Shown here piece by piece: positions 1-6,559 of a stretch of 23,529 nt of DNA. The notes beneath the pieces were generated by a model. It did no database searches, had not been told where the DNA came from, and worked only from the letters and a program-made list of their open reading frames with translations. The DNA is from JBBSHE01 sp038253325 (GTDB lineage: Bacteria > Actinomycetota > Actinomycetes > Propionibacteriales > Nocardioidaceae): positions 1-23,529 of the forward strand of contig JBBSHE010000037.1 of the NCBI GenBank assembly GCA_038253325.1. Direction: 5' to 3'. Each line of letters begins with the position of its first letter. The stretch's first letter is position 1. Both the position numbers and the translations under genes were made by a program.

Positions 1-251
<251 letters not shown>

Positions 252-288
252 TCATCCATTTCTTTGCAGTTGACCGCGTCCACTGTGC

Positions 289-334
289 GGTTCCCGAGTT
301 ACGGTCGGGAACCCACGAACTCGTGCCGAGTTCG
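289..334 (+). other. 23S-5S spacer with two perfect stem-loops
   Basis: Two adjacent perfect inverted repeats sit between the 23S and 5S genes. The first is GGTTCCCGA (289-297) with TCGGGAACC (305-313). The second is CGAACTCG (316-323) with CGAGTTCG (327-334). rRNA spacers commonly form stems used in precursor processing, and that role is inferred here. Confidence 0.6.
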
Positions 335-354
335 CCGATCACAACTCGAAAGCG

Positions 355-472
355 TTTCGGCGACCATGGCGAAGGGGAAACACCCGGCTCCATTCCGAAC
401 CCGGAAGTTAAGCCCTTCAGCGCCGATGGTACTGCGTGCGGGAGCGCGTGGGAGAGTAGGACGTCGCCGGAC
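355..472 (+). rRNA. rrf: 5S ribosomal RNA
   Basis: This is a complete 5S rRNA of about 118 nt. The core CCATTCCGAACCCGGAAG and the following AAGCCCTTCAGCGCCGATGG are the standard actinobacterial 5S sequence. The ends pair: CGGCGAC near 358-364 with GTCGCCG near 463-469, forming helix I. It lies about 100 nt after the 23S gene, as expected for an rrn operon. End positions are accurate to a few bases. Confidence 0.95.
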
Positions 473-478
473 ATACTT

Positions 479-509
479 GCTTGAGGGCCGCCACGCGCGG
501 CCCTCAAGC
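479..509 (+). terminator. rrn operon terminator hairpin
   Basis: A perfect 13-bp stem, GCTTGAGGGCCGC (479-491) with GCGGCCCTCAAGC (497-509), has a 5-nt loop and starts 7 nt after the 5S rRNA. It has no long T tract, which is common for actinobacterial terminators. Its position and strength make it the likely end of the rRNA transcript. Confidence 0.85.
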
Positions 510-605
510 ACGTTCTGGGGACGATCGACGGCGACGTTGGCACGCCATCCGCACGCCGAGGACGCGTCACCAGCGACGCTCGGCACTGGCGCCGCGCCGC
601 GGTCC

Positions 606-637
606 TTGTCAGCGATGTCAGACGCACGGAGTAGGCT
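606..637 (+). promoter_or_regulatory. Possible promoter of the TPR gene
   Basis: TTGTCA (606-611) resembles a -35 box and TAGGCT (632-637) a -10 box, with a 20-bp spacer that is longer than ideal. If used, transcription would start near 644. The TPR gene would then have an untranslated leader of ~240 nt containing the whole repeat array. This is inferred from motifs only. Confidence 0.3.
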
Positions 638-722
638 TTCGTCGCGTCCGTGCCGGCCGTCCGTTCGTGGTCTCGCGCAGCACGTTGAGCGTGGGGCGGC
701 GCAGGGCAGCAACCTCGGTGCG

Positions 723-819
723 CAGTGAACAGGCGGCCGGTGACATGTGCGCAGTGAACAGGCGGGCCAGTGACATGAGCGCAGTGAACGGGCGGGGCAG
801 TGACCGGTGAACGCAGTGA
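723..819 (+). repeat. Tandem repeat array of CAGTGA-containing units
   Basis: Units of 29, 30 and 32 bp start with CAGTGA at 723, 752, 782 and 814. Each unit contains a second C(A/G)GTGA about 15 bp in, at 738, 768 and 798, with an extra CGGTGA at 805. The motif therefore recurs every 14-16 bp. The unit lengths are not all multiples of three, which argues against a coding repeat. Spacers are far too short for CRISPR. Confidence 0.8.
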
Positions 820-887
820 CCAAGCCGCGCGAACAGGCACATCCGACGTGAAGACCGACAGGCTCGAGAGCCGGCAGGAGTGCGGAC

Positions 888-2216
888 GTGGCTGAAGACT
901 CCGCTCGGCCCGATAACGGTGACCCGCGCCGGCCCGACGACACCACTTCGTCCGGCGCTCGCGACCGGTCCGAGCCTGGCCGCGGCGACGGGGCGGCGTC
1001 GGCCGGCGGGCGAGACGAGAGTGAACGTCGAGCGGCCCATGAGGCAGGGCGGCGCGGCGACGACCGGCGCGGACCACGCCCCCGCCACGGGGAGGTCCGC
1101 GGCCAAGGTGGCGGCCGCGGCCGAGACGACGCCGCGGGTGACGCCGGCGCGTTCACACCTCGAGCCACCAAGGCGTCCTGGGACCGTCGGTCAGGATCGG
1201 CTGGCCGGGCAGCGGACGGCGAGAGCCGAGCGACCGGTGGTTACAAGGACCGCCCGGCACGCGAATCGACCCCTGACCGACCCGATGTCGCGGCAAACCA
1301 ACGGACCGTTCGTCCCGCCGCCGAGCGGACACCAGACGTCGGGACGCGCGGCTTCGGCCGTCGCGCCGGCGACGGCGGATACCGAGGCAGGGAGCGTTCA
1401 CCCGACGGTGGGCGCCGCAATCGCTCTGGTCGACCGGACGACCGGCCTTGGGACCGTCGTGCCGGCGGCCTGCCTGACCCCGACGCTGGCAGCGAGTTCC
1501 GTGGGCCCAACCGGGTCGACAAGGACGTCTACGATGGTCCGCCGCTGCCGGATGAGGTCACGGGCAAGGAGCTGGACCGCAACGTCCGCGCCCAGCTGCA
1601 CGCGCTTCCCGAGAAGCTCGGGGCACGGGTCGCCCGGCACCTGGTGGCCGCCGCCCAGATACTGGACGACGATCCCGACTTGGCGTACCGCCATGCGCTG
1701 GCCGCTCGAGCTCGGGCGTCGCGGGTGCCGGTCGTACGCGAGGCCGTCGGGGAAGCAGCGTATGCATCAGGACGGTTCCGCGAGGCTTTGCAGGAGTTGA
1801 AGGCCGCACGCCGCATCGGTGGGGAACAGGTCTATCTGCCGATGATGGCCGACTGTGAGCGCGCCCTCGGGCGGCCCCAACGAGCCATCGCCATGGCCAA
1901 GGACGCGGCCGTGGGCCGGCTCGACGAGGCCGGACAGGCGGAGATGATGATCGTTGCCGCCGGCGCGCGTCGAGACCTCGGCGACATCGAGGCGGCGCTC
2001 CGGTCGCTCGACGGACCTCGGCTGCACAGCCAGAGCAGAGCACCGTGGGTTGCGCGAATCCGGTACGCGTACGCTGACCTGCTGCTCGCAGCTGGTCGAC
2101 GAACTGAGGCCAGGGAGTGGTTCGAGCGGGCCGAATCTGCAGACCTCGATGGCGCAACGGACGCGGCGGCACGGCTGGCCGCCCTTGCTGACGTCGAGAC
2201 AGACGAGCCGGGCTGA
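888..2216 (+). CDS. TPR-repeat protein with long disordered N-terminus (Rv1691-like)
   Basis: The 442-residue protein has two parts. Residues 1 to about 215 are low-complexity, dominated by R, G, D, A and P, and are probably disordered. From about residue 216 (GPPLPDEVTGKELD) to the end it is an all-helical TPR-like domain, with pairs such as AYASGRFREALQELKAARR and LLAAGRRTEAREWFERAE. The domain matches the conserved actinobacterial protein that precedes the HAD phosphatase (Rv1691 in M. tuberculosis), whose function is unknown. The GTG start has AGGAG at 876-880, 7 nt upstream. TPR domains usually bind other proteins, so a scaffold role is likely but not shown. Where the tail ends and the fold begins is approximate. 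Confidence 0.85.
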   Translation: MAEDSARPDNGDPRRPDDTTSSGARDRSEPGRGDGAASAGGRDESERRAAHEAGRRGDDRRGPRPRHGEVRGQGGGRGRDDAAGDAGAFTPRATKASWDRRSGSAGRAADGESRATGGYKDRPARESTPDRPDVAANQRTVRPAAERTPDVGTRGFGRRAGDGGYRGRERSPDGGRRNRSGRPDDRPWDRRAGGLPDPDAGSEFRGPNRVDKDVYDGPPLPDEVTGKELDRNVRAQLHALPEKLGARVARHLVAAAQILDDDPDLAYRHALAARARASRVPVVREAVGEAAYASGRFREALQELKAARRIGGEQVYLPMMADCERALGRPQRAIAMAKDAAVGRLDEAGQAEMMIVAAGARRDLGDIEAALRSLDGPRLHSQSRAPWVARIRYAYADLLLAAGRRTEAREWFERAESADLDGATDAAARLAALADVETDEPG

Positions 2217-2226
2217 GGCCAGCGGG

Positions 2227-2264
2227 CTGTCCACATCTCCCATCCACACCGGGACCTTTCCACA
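2227..2264 (+). promoter_or_regulatory. Cluster of three DnaA-box-like motifs
   Basis: CTGTCCACA (2227-2235), CCATCCACA (2240-2248) and CTTTCCACA (2256-2264) share the core TCCACA in the same orientation. Actinobacterial DnaA boxes are close to TTGTCCACA; the first copy differs from that at one position and the others at more. The cluster lies between the TPR gene and the OB-fold gene. DnaA binding is inferred and could be coincidental. Confidence 0.35.
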
Positions 2265-2328
2265 GCCGGCTCGCCGGCGCGGCAGGTGGCTACGCAGCAG
2301 GCGATGCTGCTGGGCGAGGAGGTGTCCG

Positions 2329-2733
2329 ATGACAGGAACGCCCGGTCAGCCGTTGCAGGGCCAGCACGATCCGCCTGCCGACGCGGTCAACGAGGTTCGG
2401 CTTCGGGGTCGCGTGGGACGGGCAGCTGTTGCGCGAACCCTTCCGAGTGGAGACGTTCTGGTGACGAGCCGGCTGATCGTCGACCGGGACCCGGCGACCC
2501 TGAGACGGTCGCGTCAACGCGTCGACACGTTGGACTGTGTCGCCTGGGCACGGCGGGCGCAACGTTCGTTGCTGACGTGGGTTCCTGGCGAGATCGTCGA
2601 GGTGGAGGGCGCAATTCGGCGCCGTTTCTTCCGGGACCAGACTGCACCGGTGAGCCGGGTCGAGGTCGAGGTACGCAGCGCCCGCAAGATTGCTTCGCGA
2701 CGCGAGCCGGGCAGGCATCCTTCGGGGCCCTAG
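2329..2733 (+). CDS. Small OB-fold single-stranded-DNA-binding-like protein
   Basis: This 134-residue protein has an SSB-type OB fold. NEVRLRGRVG near residues 21-30 forms the first strand. VDTLDCVAWARRAQRS and the following WVPGEIVEVEGAIRRRFF match the central SSB strands, where the family has a xxDCVAW motif and a GxxVxVEGxLRRR segment. It lacks the acidic, flexible C-terminal tail of housekeeping SSB and ends in a basic tail, so it is an accessory SSB-like protein rather than the main SSB. The ATG start is set by a strong ribosome-binding site, GAGGAGG (2316-2322), 6 nt upstream. Small SSB-like proteins occur at this locus in several actinobacteria. Its substrate is inferred only from the fold. 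It converges on the DUF1015 gene with 5 nt between stop codons. Confidence 0.75.
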   Translation: MTGTPGQPLQGQHDPPADAVNEVRLRGRVGRAAVARTLPSGDVLVTSRLIVDRDPATLRRSRQRVDTLDCVAWARRAQRSLLTWVPGEIVEVEGAIRRRFFRDQTAPVSRVEVEVRSARKIASRREPGRHPSGP

Positions 2734-2742
2734 CGACGCTAG
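2730..2742. other. Palindrome holding both convergent stop codons
   Basis: CTAGCGACGCTAG is a perfect 6-bp inverted repeat around a central A. The TAG stop of the OB-fold gene (2731-2733) and the TAG stop of the DUF1015 gene (minus strand, 2739-2741) lie in its two arms. It is too short to be a convincing terminator. Confidence 0.5.
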
Positions 2743-3983
2743 CTGACCTCGTCGTCGAAGTGCCGCATCACGATCCCCATCCGCGGCTTCGGTCCGAACG
2801 ATGTCGACTTCCGGGGCATCATCCGGCCCGAACGAGCCAGCTGCATGATGTGCTCGACGGTCGGTGGCGCGAGCAGAACGGCAACGCCGGCGTCGACCTG
2901 GGCCGAAGTGAGCGTCTGGGCGACCTCGTGGTGGAACGTCACCCGGCTGTCGGCGACGGACCAGGCCGGCAACACGACCTCGTTGAGGATGTCGATGTCG
3001 TCGCGTTCGTCGCCCGCGTCGACAGGTCGGGTGAGGCGTCGGACCCCTCGACCGTCGGTGACGGTCATCGTGCCGCGTCGGGGCGGCGGAAGGTCCGTCG
3101 GATCGTCCACCGGATACGGATCGGACATCGTCAGGCCGGGAGGTGAGCGAAGGTCGGAGAGCGTCATGTCCGCGATCGAGCGATGAATGGCGCCCAACGT
3201 GAGCGGGTGGTGGGACTGGTCGATCAGCAGAGCCAGCCCGCGGTCCCACGGGCCGGCCAGCTGACCGGAATGCCGCCGGTGCTGACGCATCAGGCGATAG
3301 GTCGCGTAACGGTGGTGTCCGTCGGCGATCAGCGCCTGCTGCCGCGCGAGCGCTCGGCGAATCGCGACCAGGCGCTCCGCGTCGGTGATGGCCCACAGTC
3401 GATGGAACGTTCCGTCGGGTCCATTCACGTCCACGAGCGGCTGTCCGCTTCGGGCCGCCTCGACCGGCTCTGCAGTCGCGCCGTCGCCGTCGTAGACCAA
3501 CAGGATCGGTTCCAGGTTCGCCCGGGTCGATGCCAGCATGGCGAACCGGTCTGCGACGATACCTCGCGTCACGCCCTCGTGCGGCAGGATCACACGCGCC
3601 TTCGGCGGCCGCAGCCCGAGGGCACCGACCAGGCCGCAGACCGAGTGCGCACGGTCGCCGTACTCGTAGACGTAAAGGCTCGGCGTCTCGTCCGTGACGA
3701 GGACCGACTTCGCCCGCCACCGCTTGAGCAGGTTTGCCGCCCGAGCATAGGGATCCGCCTGGTTCGGGTCGCTGACGAGTCGGGGCAGGATCAACCGCAC
3801 GATGTTGTACGGGTGCGCCCGCAGGGCCTCGTCGACACTGGTGCGATCCATCACGTCGTACGGCATCGACGTCACCGACCCCAGATCCTTGACGACCGAA
3901 GGGTTGTAGCGCATCCCCCGAAACGGGTACAGCCGAAGCGGGCGCCGAGTCGGCGGGTCGGACGGCGTCGCGCCGGGATGCAT
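2739..3983 (-). CDS. DUF1015 family protein
   Basis: The 414-residue protein (from the ATG at 3983) belongs to the DUF1015 family (COG4198), whose biochemical function is not established. Family hallmarks are visible: PFRGMRYNP near the start, the SMPYDVMD motif, HPYNIVRLILPR, the ADGHHRYATY block, and the SLYVYEY strand. An alternative ATG at 4028 adds 15 residues and would overlap the start of the divergent HAD gene; I prefer 3983 because the family usually begins shortly before the PFRG segment. No clear ribosome-binding site separates the two. It is the only intact minus-strand gene in the window, and the next gene is read divergently from it. Confidence 0.85.
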   Translation of the reverse strand: MHPGATPSDPPTRRPLRLYPFRGMRYNPSVVKDLGSVTSMPYDVMDRTSVDEALRAHPYNIVRLILPRLVSDPNQADPYARAANLLKRWRAKSVLVTDETPSLYVYEYGDRAHSVCGLVGALGLRPPKARVILPHEGVTRGIVADRFAMLASTRANLEPILLVYDGDGATAEPVEAARSGQPLVDVNGPDGTFHRLWAITDAERLVAIRRALARQQALIADGHHRYATYRLMRQHRRHSGQLAGPWDRGLALLIDQSHHPLTLGAIHRSIADMTLSDLRSPPGLTMSDPYPVDDPTDLPPPRRGTMTVTDGRGVRRLTRPVDAGDERDDIDILNEVVLPAWSVADSRVTFHHEVAQTLTSAQVDAGVAVLLAPPTVEHIMQLARSGRMMPRKSTSFGPKPRMGIVMRHFDDEVS

Positions 3984-4026
3984 GGTCGATGGTACGACGC
4001 GAGGCAAACGGGGGAAGAATGCCGAC

Positions 4027-5094
4027 ATGACGTCGTCCTCCCAGGCCCGAGCGCCGGGGTTACAGGAGAGTCGCAGGCCACTGTCGTCGGCCTACGACTG
4101 CGCGATGCTGGATCTCGACGGTGTGATCTACATCGGGGCCAACGCGGTGCCAGGTGTGCCCGACGTGATGGCTCGGCTCCGGCGATCGGGTATGCGAATC
4201 GCTTTCGTCACGAACAATGCCGCCCGGACGCCGGCGAGCGTCGCCGAGCACCTGACATCCGTCGGCGTGCAGGCTTCGGCGTCCGATGTCGTGACCTCGG
4301 CCCAGGCGGCCGCCCGTGCACTCGAAGGCCTCGTTCCGCCATCTTCGAGGGTGCTGCTGGTCGGTGGTGAGGGGCTTCGGGAGGTGCTCATGGATCGCGG
4401 CTTCGTCCCCGTCGACTCCGCTGACGACGATCCCGCGGCGGTCGTGTCGGGCTTCGATCCGCTCATCACCTGGAAGCAACTGGCCGAAGGCAGCTATGCC
4501 GCGAGAACGGGCCTGCCGTGGGTGGCGTCGAATACCGACCTGACGATCCCCACCGCTCGAGGGATCGCACCAGGGAACGGCACTCTCGTCGACGCGGTTG
4601 CCGCCGCCGCCGGCCGCCGGCCGACCTCGGTCGCCGGCAAGCCGTTCACGCCGTTGTTCGACGAGACGGTCGCGCGGGTGGGCTCCGAACACCCCATCGT
4701 CGTCGGGGACCGCCTCGACACCGACATCTCGGGGGCCATCAACGCCGGAGCCGACTCGCTCCTGGTCCTGACCGGCGTCACGGACCTCGACCGACTGTGC
4801 CATGCGGTGCCCGAGCAGCGTCCTTGTTACGTGTCACGGCGTCTCGACGGTCTGCTTCGCAGCCATGCCGCGCCGAGCGAGGCGGCGGGCGGTGGCACCG
4901 AGCTGGCCGGCTGGATGGTCCGGGTCGTCGGCGGGACGCTCACGCTCGACGCGAAGGGCGACGACCCGGACGACGGGGTTCGCGCGGTGGTGCAAGCCGC
5001 CTGGTCGCATCTCGACACCGCTTCGGGGGCTGCCCGCTTCGAGGGACTCGCCGAGGTCGCAGCGGTGCTCGGCGTCGCCGGATCGGCCACGTAG
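4027..5094 (+). CDS. HAD-superfamily phosphatase (Rv1692-like, glycerol-3-phosphate phosphatase type)
   Basis: The 355-residue protein is a HAD hydrolase of the NagD/phosphoglycolate phosphatase-like subgroup with a C2 cap. Motif I DLDGVIY starts near residue 29, with the nucleophile Asp and the acid/base Asp two residues later. Motif II is TNN near residue 61, motif III the Lys in AGKP near 205, and motif IV GDRLDTD near 228-234. All catalytic residues are present. The M. tuberculosis homologue at this locus, Rv1692, dephosphorylates glycerol 3-phosphate in phospholipid recycling; the same substrate is inferred here. About 60 extra C-terminal residues follow the HAD fold. The start at 4027 (MTSSSQ) has a G-rich GGGGGAAG upstream; an in-frame ATG at 3982 is possible but would run further into the divergent gene. 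Confidence 0.88.
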   Translation: MTSSSQARAPGLQESRRPLSSAYDCAMLDLDGVIYIGANAVPGVPDVMARLRRSGMRIAFVTNNAARTPASVAEHLTSVGVQASASDVVTSAQAAARALEGLVPPSSRVLLVGGEGLREVLMDRGFVPVDSADDDPAAVVSGFDPLITWKQLAEGSYAARTGLPWVASNTDLTIPTARGIAPGNGTLVDAVAAAAGRRPTSVAGKPFTPLFDETVARVGSEHPIVVGDRLDTDISGAINAGADSLLVLTGVTDLDRLCHAVPEQRPCYVSRRLDGLLRSHAAPSEAAGGGTELAGWMVRVVGGTLTLDAKGDDPDDGVRAVVQAAWSHLDTASGAARFEGLAEVAAVLGVAGSAT

Positions 5095-5158
5095 GTTGAC
5101 CGGTCAGACGACCGCCCGGATGAGCAGGGTGGACCGGATCGAGCAAGAGGTGTACGCC

Positions 5159-5470
5159 GTGACAGCACAACCATCACCCGGCAGAGTCCGATCGTCCGAC
5201 CTTGACCCGATCCGGTCCCAATCCGGTTCGGATGGCGTGCATTCGCACTCGACCACCGGCGACGACGACGTCGACGACTTGGTCGCCCGGCTGGCCGAGC
5301 TCGACGATGCACCGCTGGCGGACCACCGGGTCGTCTATGCCGATATCCACGACCGGCTCGCCGGAGTGCTCGACCGGGACTTCGGGGACCAACCGAGTCC
5401 GGACGAGGTCACATCGGCGAACGCGGGCGGTGAGCGGCCGAGTACGGACGGTACTGCGACGACGGGCTGA
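5159..5470 (+). CDS. Small conserved hypothetical protein (Rv1693-like position)
   Basis: This 103-residue acidic protein has no known function. Its centre, VARLAELDDAPLADHRVVYADI followed by HDRLAGVLD, is the recognisable part and resembles the short proteins found after the HAD gene in other actinobacteria, which predict as paired amphipathic helices. The flanks are low-complexity. The GTG at 5159 is chosen because AAGAGG (5145-5150) lies 8 nt upstream; an ATG at 5120 adds 13 residues but has no such site. In related genomes tlyA normally follows, but here the next gene is NAD kinase. Confidence 0.65.
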   Translation: MTAQPSPGRVRSSDLDPIRSQSGSDGVHSHSTTGDDDVDDLVARLAELDDAPLADHRVVYADIHDRLAGVLDRDFGDQPSPDEVTSANAGGERPSTDGTATTG

Positions 5471-5561
5471 TCCTCGGTGGACAATGGGACCGCTCGCGCG
5501 GCCGCGTCCACACGCGAACGACGGGCGGTGATCCGGAGGCATCGAGGTGGAAGGCGACATC

Positions 5562-5591
5562 ATGCACAATGACCGCGGCCGACGGCGGTGA
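5562..5591 (+). other. Nine-codon mini-ORF overlapping the nadK start
   Basis: ATG at 5562 opens MHNDRGRRR and stops with TGA at 5589-5591, which overlaps the GTG of the NAD kinase gene in the form GTGA. A purine-rich AGGTGGAAGG (5545-5554) sits upstream of this ATG, whereas the nadK GTG itself has no clear ribosome-binding site. Translational coupling is an inference; the ORF is short enough to occur by chance. Confidence 0.35.
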
Positions 5592-6559
5592 GTGCGACGA
5601 GTGGGCCCGGTGTGCCGGGAACCCGCGGCGTGCTGCTCGTCGCCCACACCGGGCGGCCGGTGGCCATCGACGTCGCTCGTGACATCGGGACTCGGCTGCT
5701 GGACGCCGGGTTGGCCGTCGACGTGCTGGCCGAGGAAGCCGATGAGCTGGCCGTTCCAGGATCCCGCGTCGTCGCGGCCGAGGAGGCCGGCGCGGGACGG
5801 GAGGTCGCCATCGTCGTCGGCGGGGACGGGTCGATCCTGCGAGGCGCAGAGCTCACCCGCCCGCACGGGACCGCATTGCTCGGCGTCAACCTGGGCCATG
5901 TCGGATTCCTCGCCGAGGCGGAGCCGGACGCCCTTCCGGCCATGGTCGACAAGATTGTCGGTCAGCATTACACGGTCGAGGAGCGGATGACGGTCGACGT
6001 GGAGGTGAGCCACCTCGGAGGGCGGGTGGCCGCCGGTGGCTGGGCCCTGAATGAGGCAAGCGTCGAAAAGGCCGCTCGGTCCCGGATGCTGGAGGTCGTC
6101 GTCGAGATCGACGGTCGTCCCTTGTCTCGCTGGGGTTGCGACGGCGTCGTCTGTGCGACCCCGACGGGCTCGACGGCGTACAACTTCAGTGCGGGCGGTC
6201 CGATCGTCTGGCCAGAGGTCTCCGCGCTGCTGCTCGTGCCGATCAGCGCGCACGCCCTGTTCGCCCGGCCGATGGTCGCTTCACCGGACTCCGTCCTGGC
6301 CGTCGAGTTGTTGCCTTCGAGCCCGGCCAGCGGGATCTTGTGGTGCGACGGCAGGCGTCAGCTCGACCTGGCGCCCGGCGCGCGCGTCGAGGTGCGCCGC
6401 GGGCATCGACCGGTCCGGCTCGCTCGCCTGCACCAGGCGCCGTTCACCGACCGGTTGGTTGCGAAGTTCGGGCTGCCGGTGAACGGCTGGCGCGGCACCA
6501 GACCGTATCCCGGCAGCGATGCATCCACCGTGAGCGAGCCGGGCGGCGACCGTGCTTGA
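5588..6559 (+). CDS. nadK: NAD kinase
   Basis: The enzyme phosphorylates NAD to NADP in the cytosol. The 323-residue sequence shows the NAD-kinase signature GGDGS at residues 78-82 (usually GGDGT), followed by ILRGAEL. GVNLGHVGFLAE lies near residue 100, the NE pair in ALNEASVEK near 155, and GCDGVVCATPTGSTAYNFS near 184-202 contacts the nucleotide. Length and domain order are normal. The GTG start overlaps a nine-codon mini-ORF stop. The 3' end overlaps the recN start by 8 nt, so the two are probably cotranscribed, as in most actinobacteria. The usual upstream partner tlyA is missing. The gene is also called ppnK. Confidence 0.95.
   Translation: MSATSGPGVPGTRGVLLVAHTGRPVAIDVARDIGTRLLDAGLAVDVLAEEADELAVPGSRVVAAEEAGAGREVAIVVGGDGSILRGAELTRPHGTALLGVNLGHVGFLAEAEPDALPAMVDKIVGQHYTVEERMTVDVEVSHLGGRVAAGGWALNEASVEKAARSRMLEVVVEIDGRPLSRWGCDGVVCATPTGSTAYNFSAGGPIVWPEVSALLLVPISAHALFARPMVASPDSVLAVELLPSSPASGILWCDGRRQLDLAPGARVEVRRGHRPVRLARLHQAPFTDRLVAKFGLPVNGWRGTRPYPGSDASTVSEPGGDRA

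Larger units (their letters stand above)
510..887. other. Gene-free region between rrn terminator and TPR gene
   Basis: No convincing coding sequence is present on either strand. The open frames here are low-complexity and overlap the rRNA or the repeat array. The stretch holds a possible promoter near 606-637 and the CAGTGA repeat array at 723-819. A ribosome-binding site for the following gene, AGGAG, is at 876-880. Confidence 0.7.

Noticed and set aside
723..819. CRISPR array
   Set aside because: Repeats of ~30 bp are contiguous, with no unique spacers and no cas genes.
299..1171. Long minus-strand open frames opposite the 5S region and TPR gene start
   Set aside because: Low-complexity translations run through rRNA and the repeat array; they reflect high GC rather than a gene.
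2290..3720. 476-codon minus-strand frame overlapping DUF1015
   Set aside because: It is an out-of-frame shadow of the DUF1015 gene and part of the OB-fold gene, with no recognisable domain.
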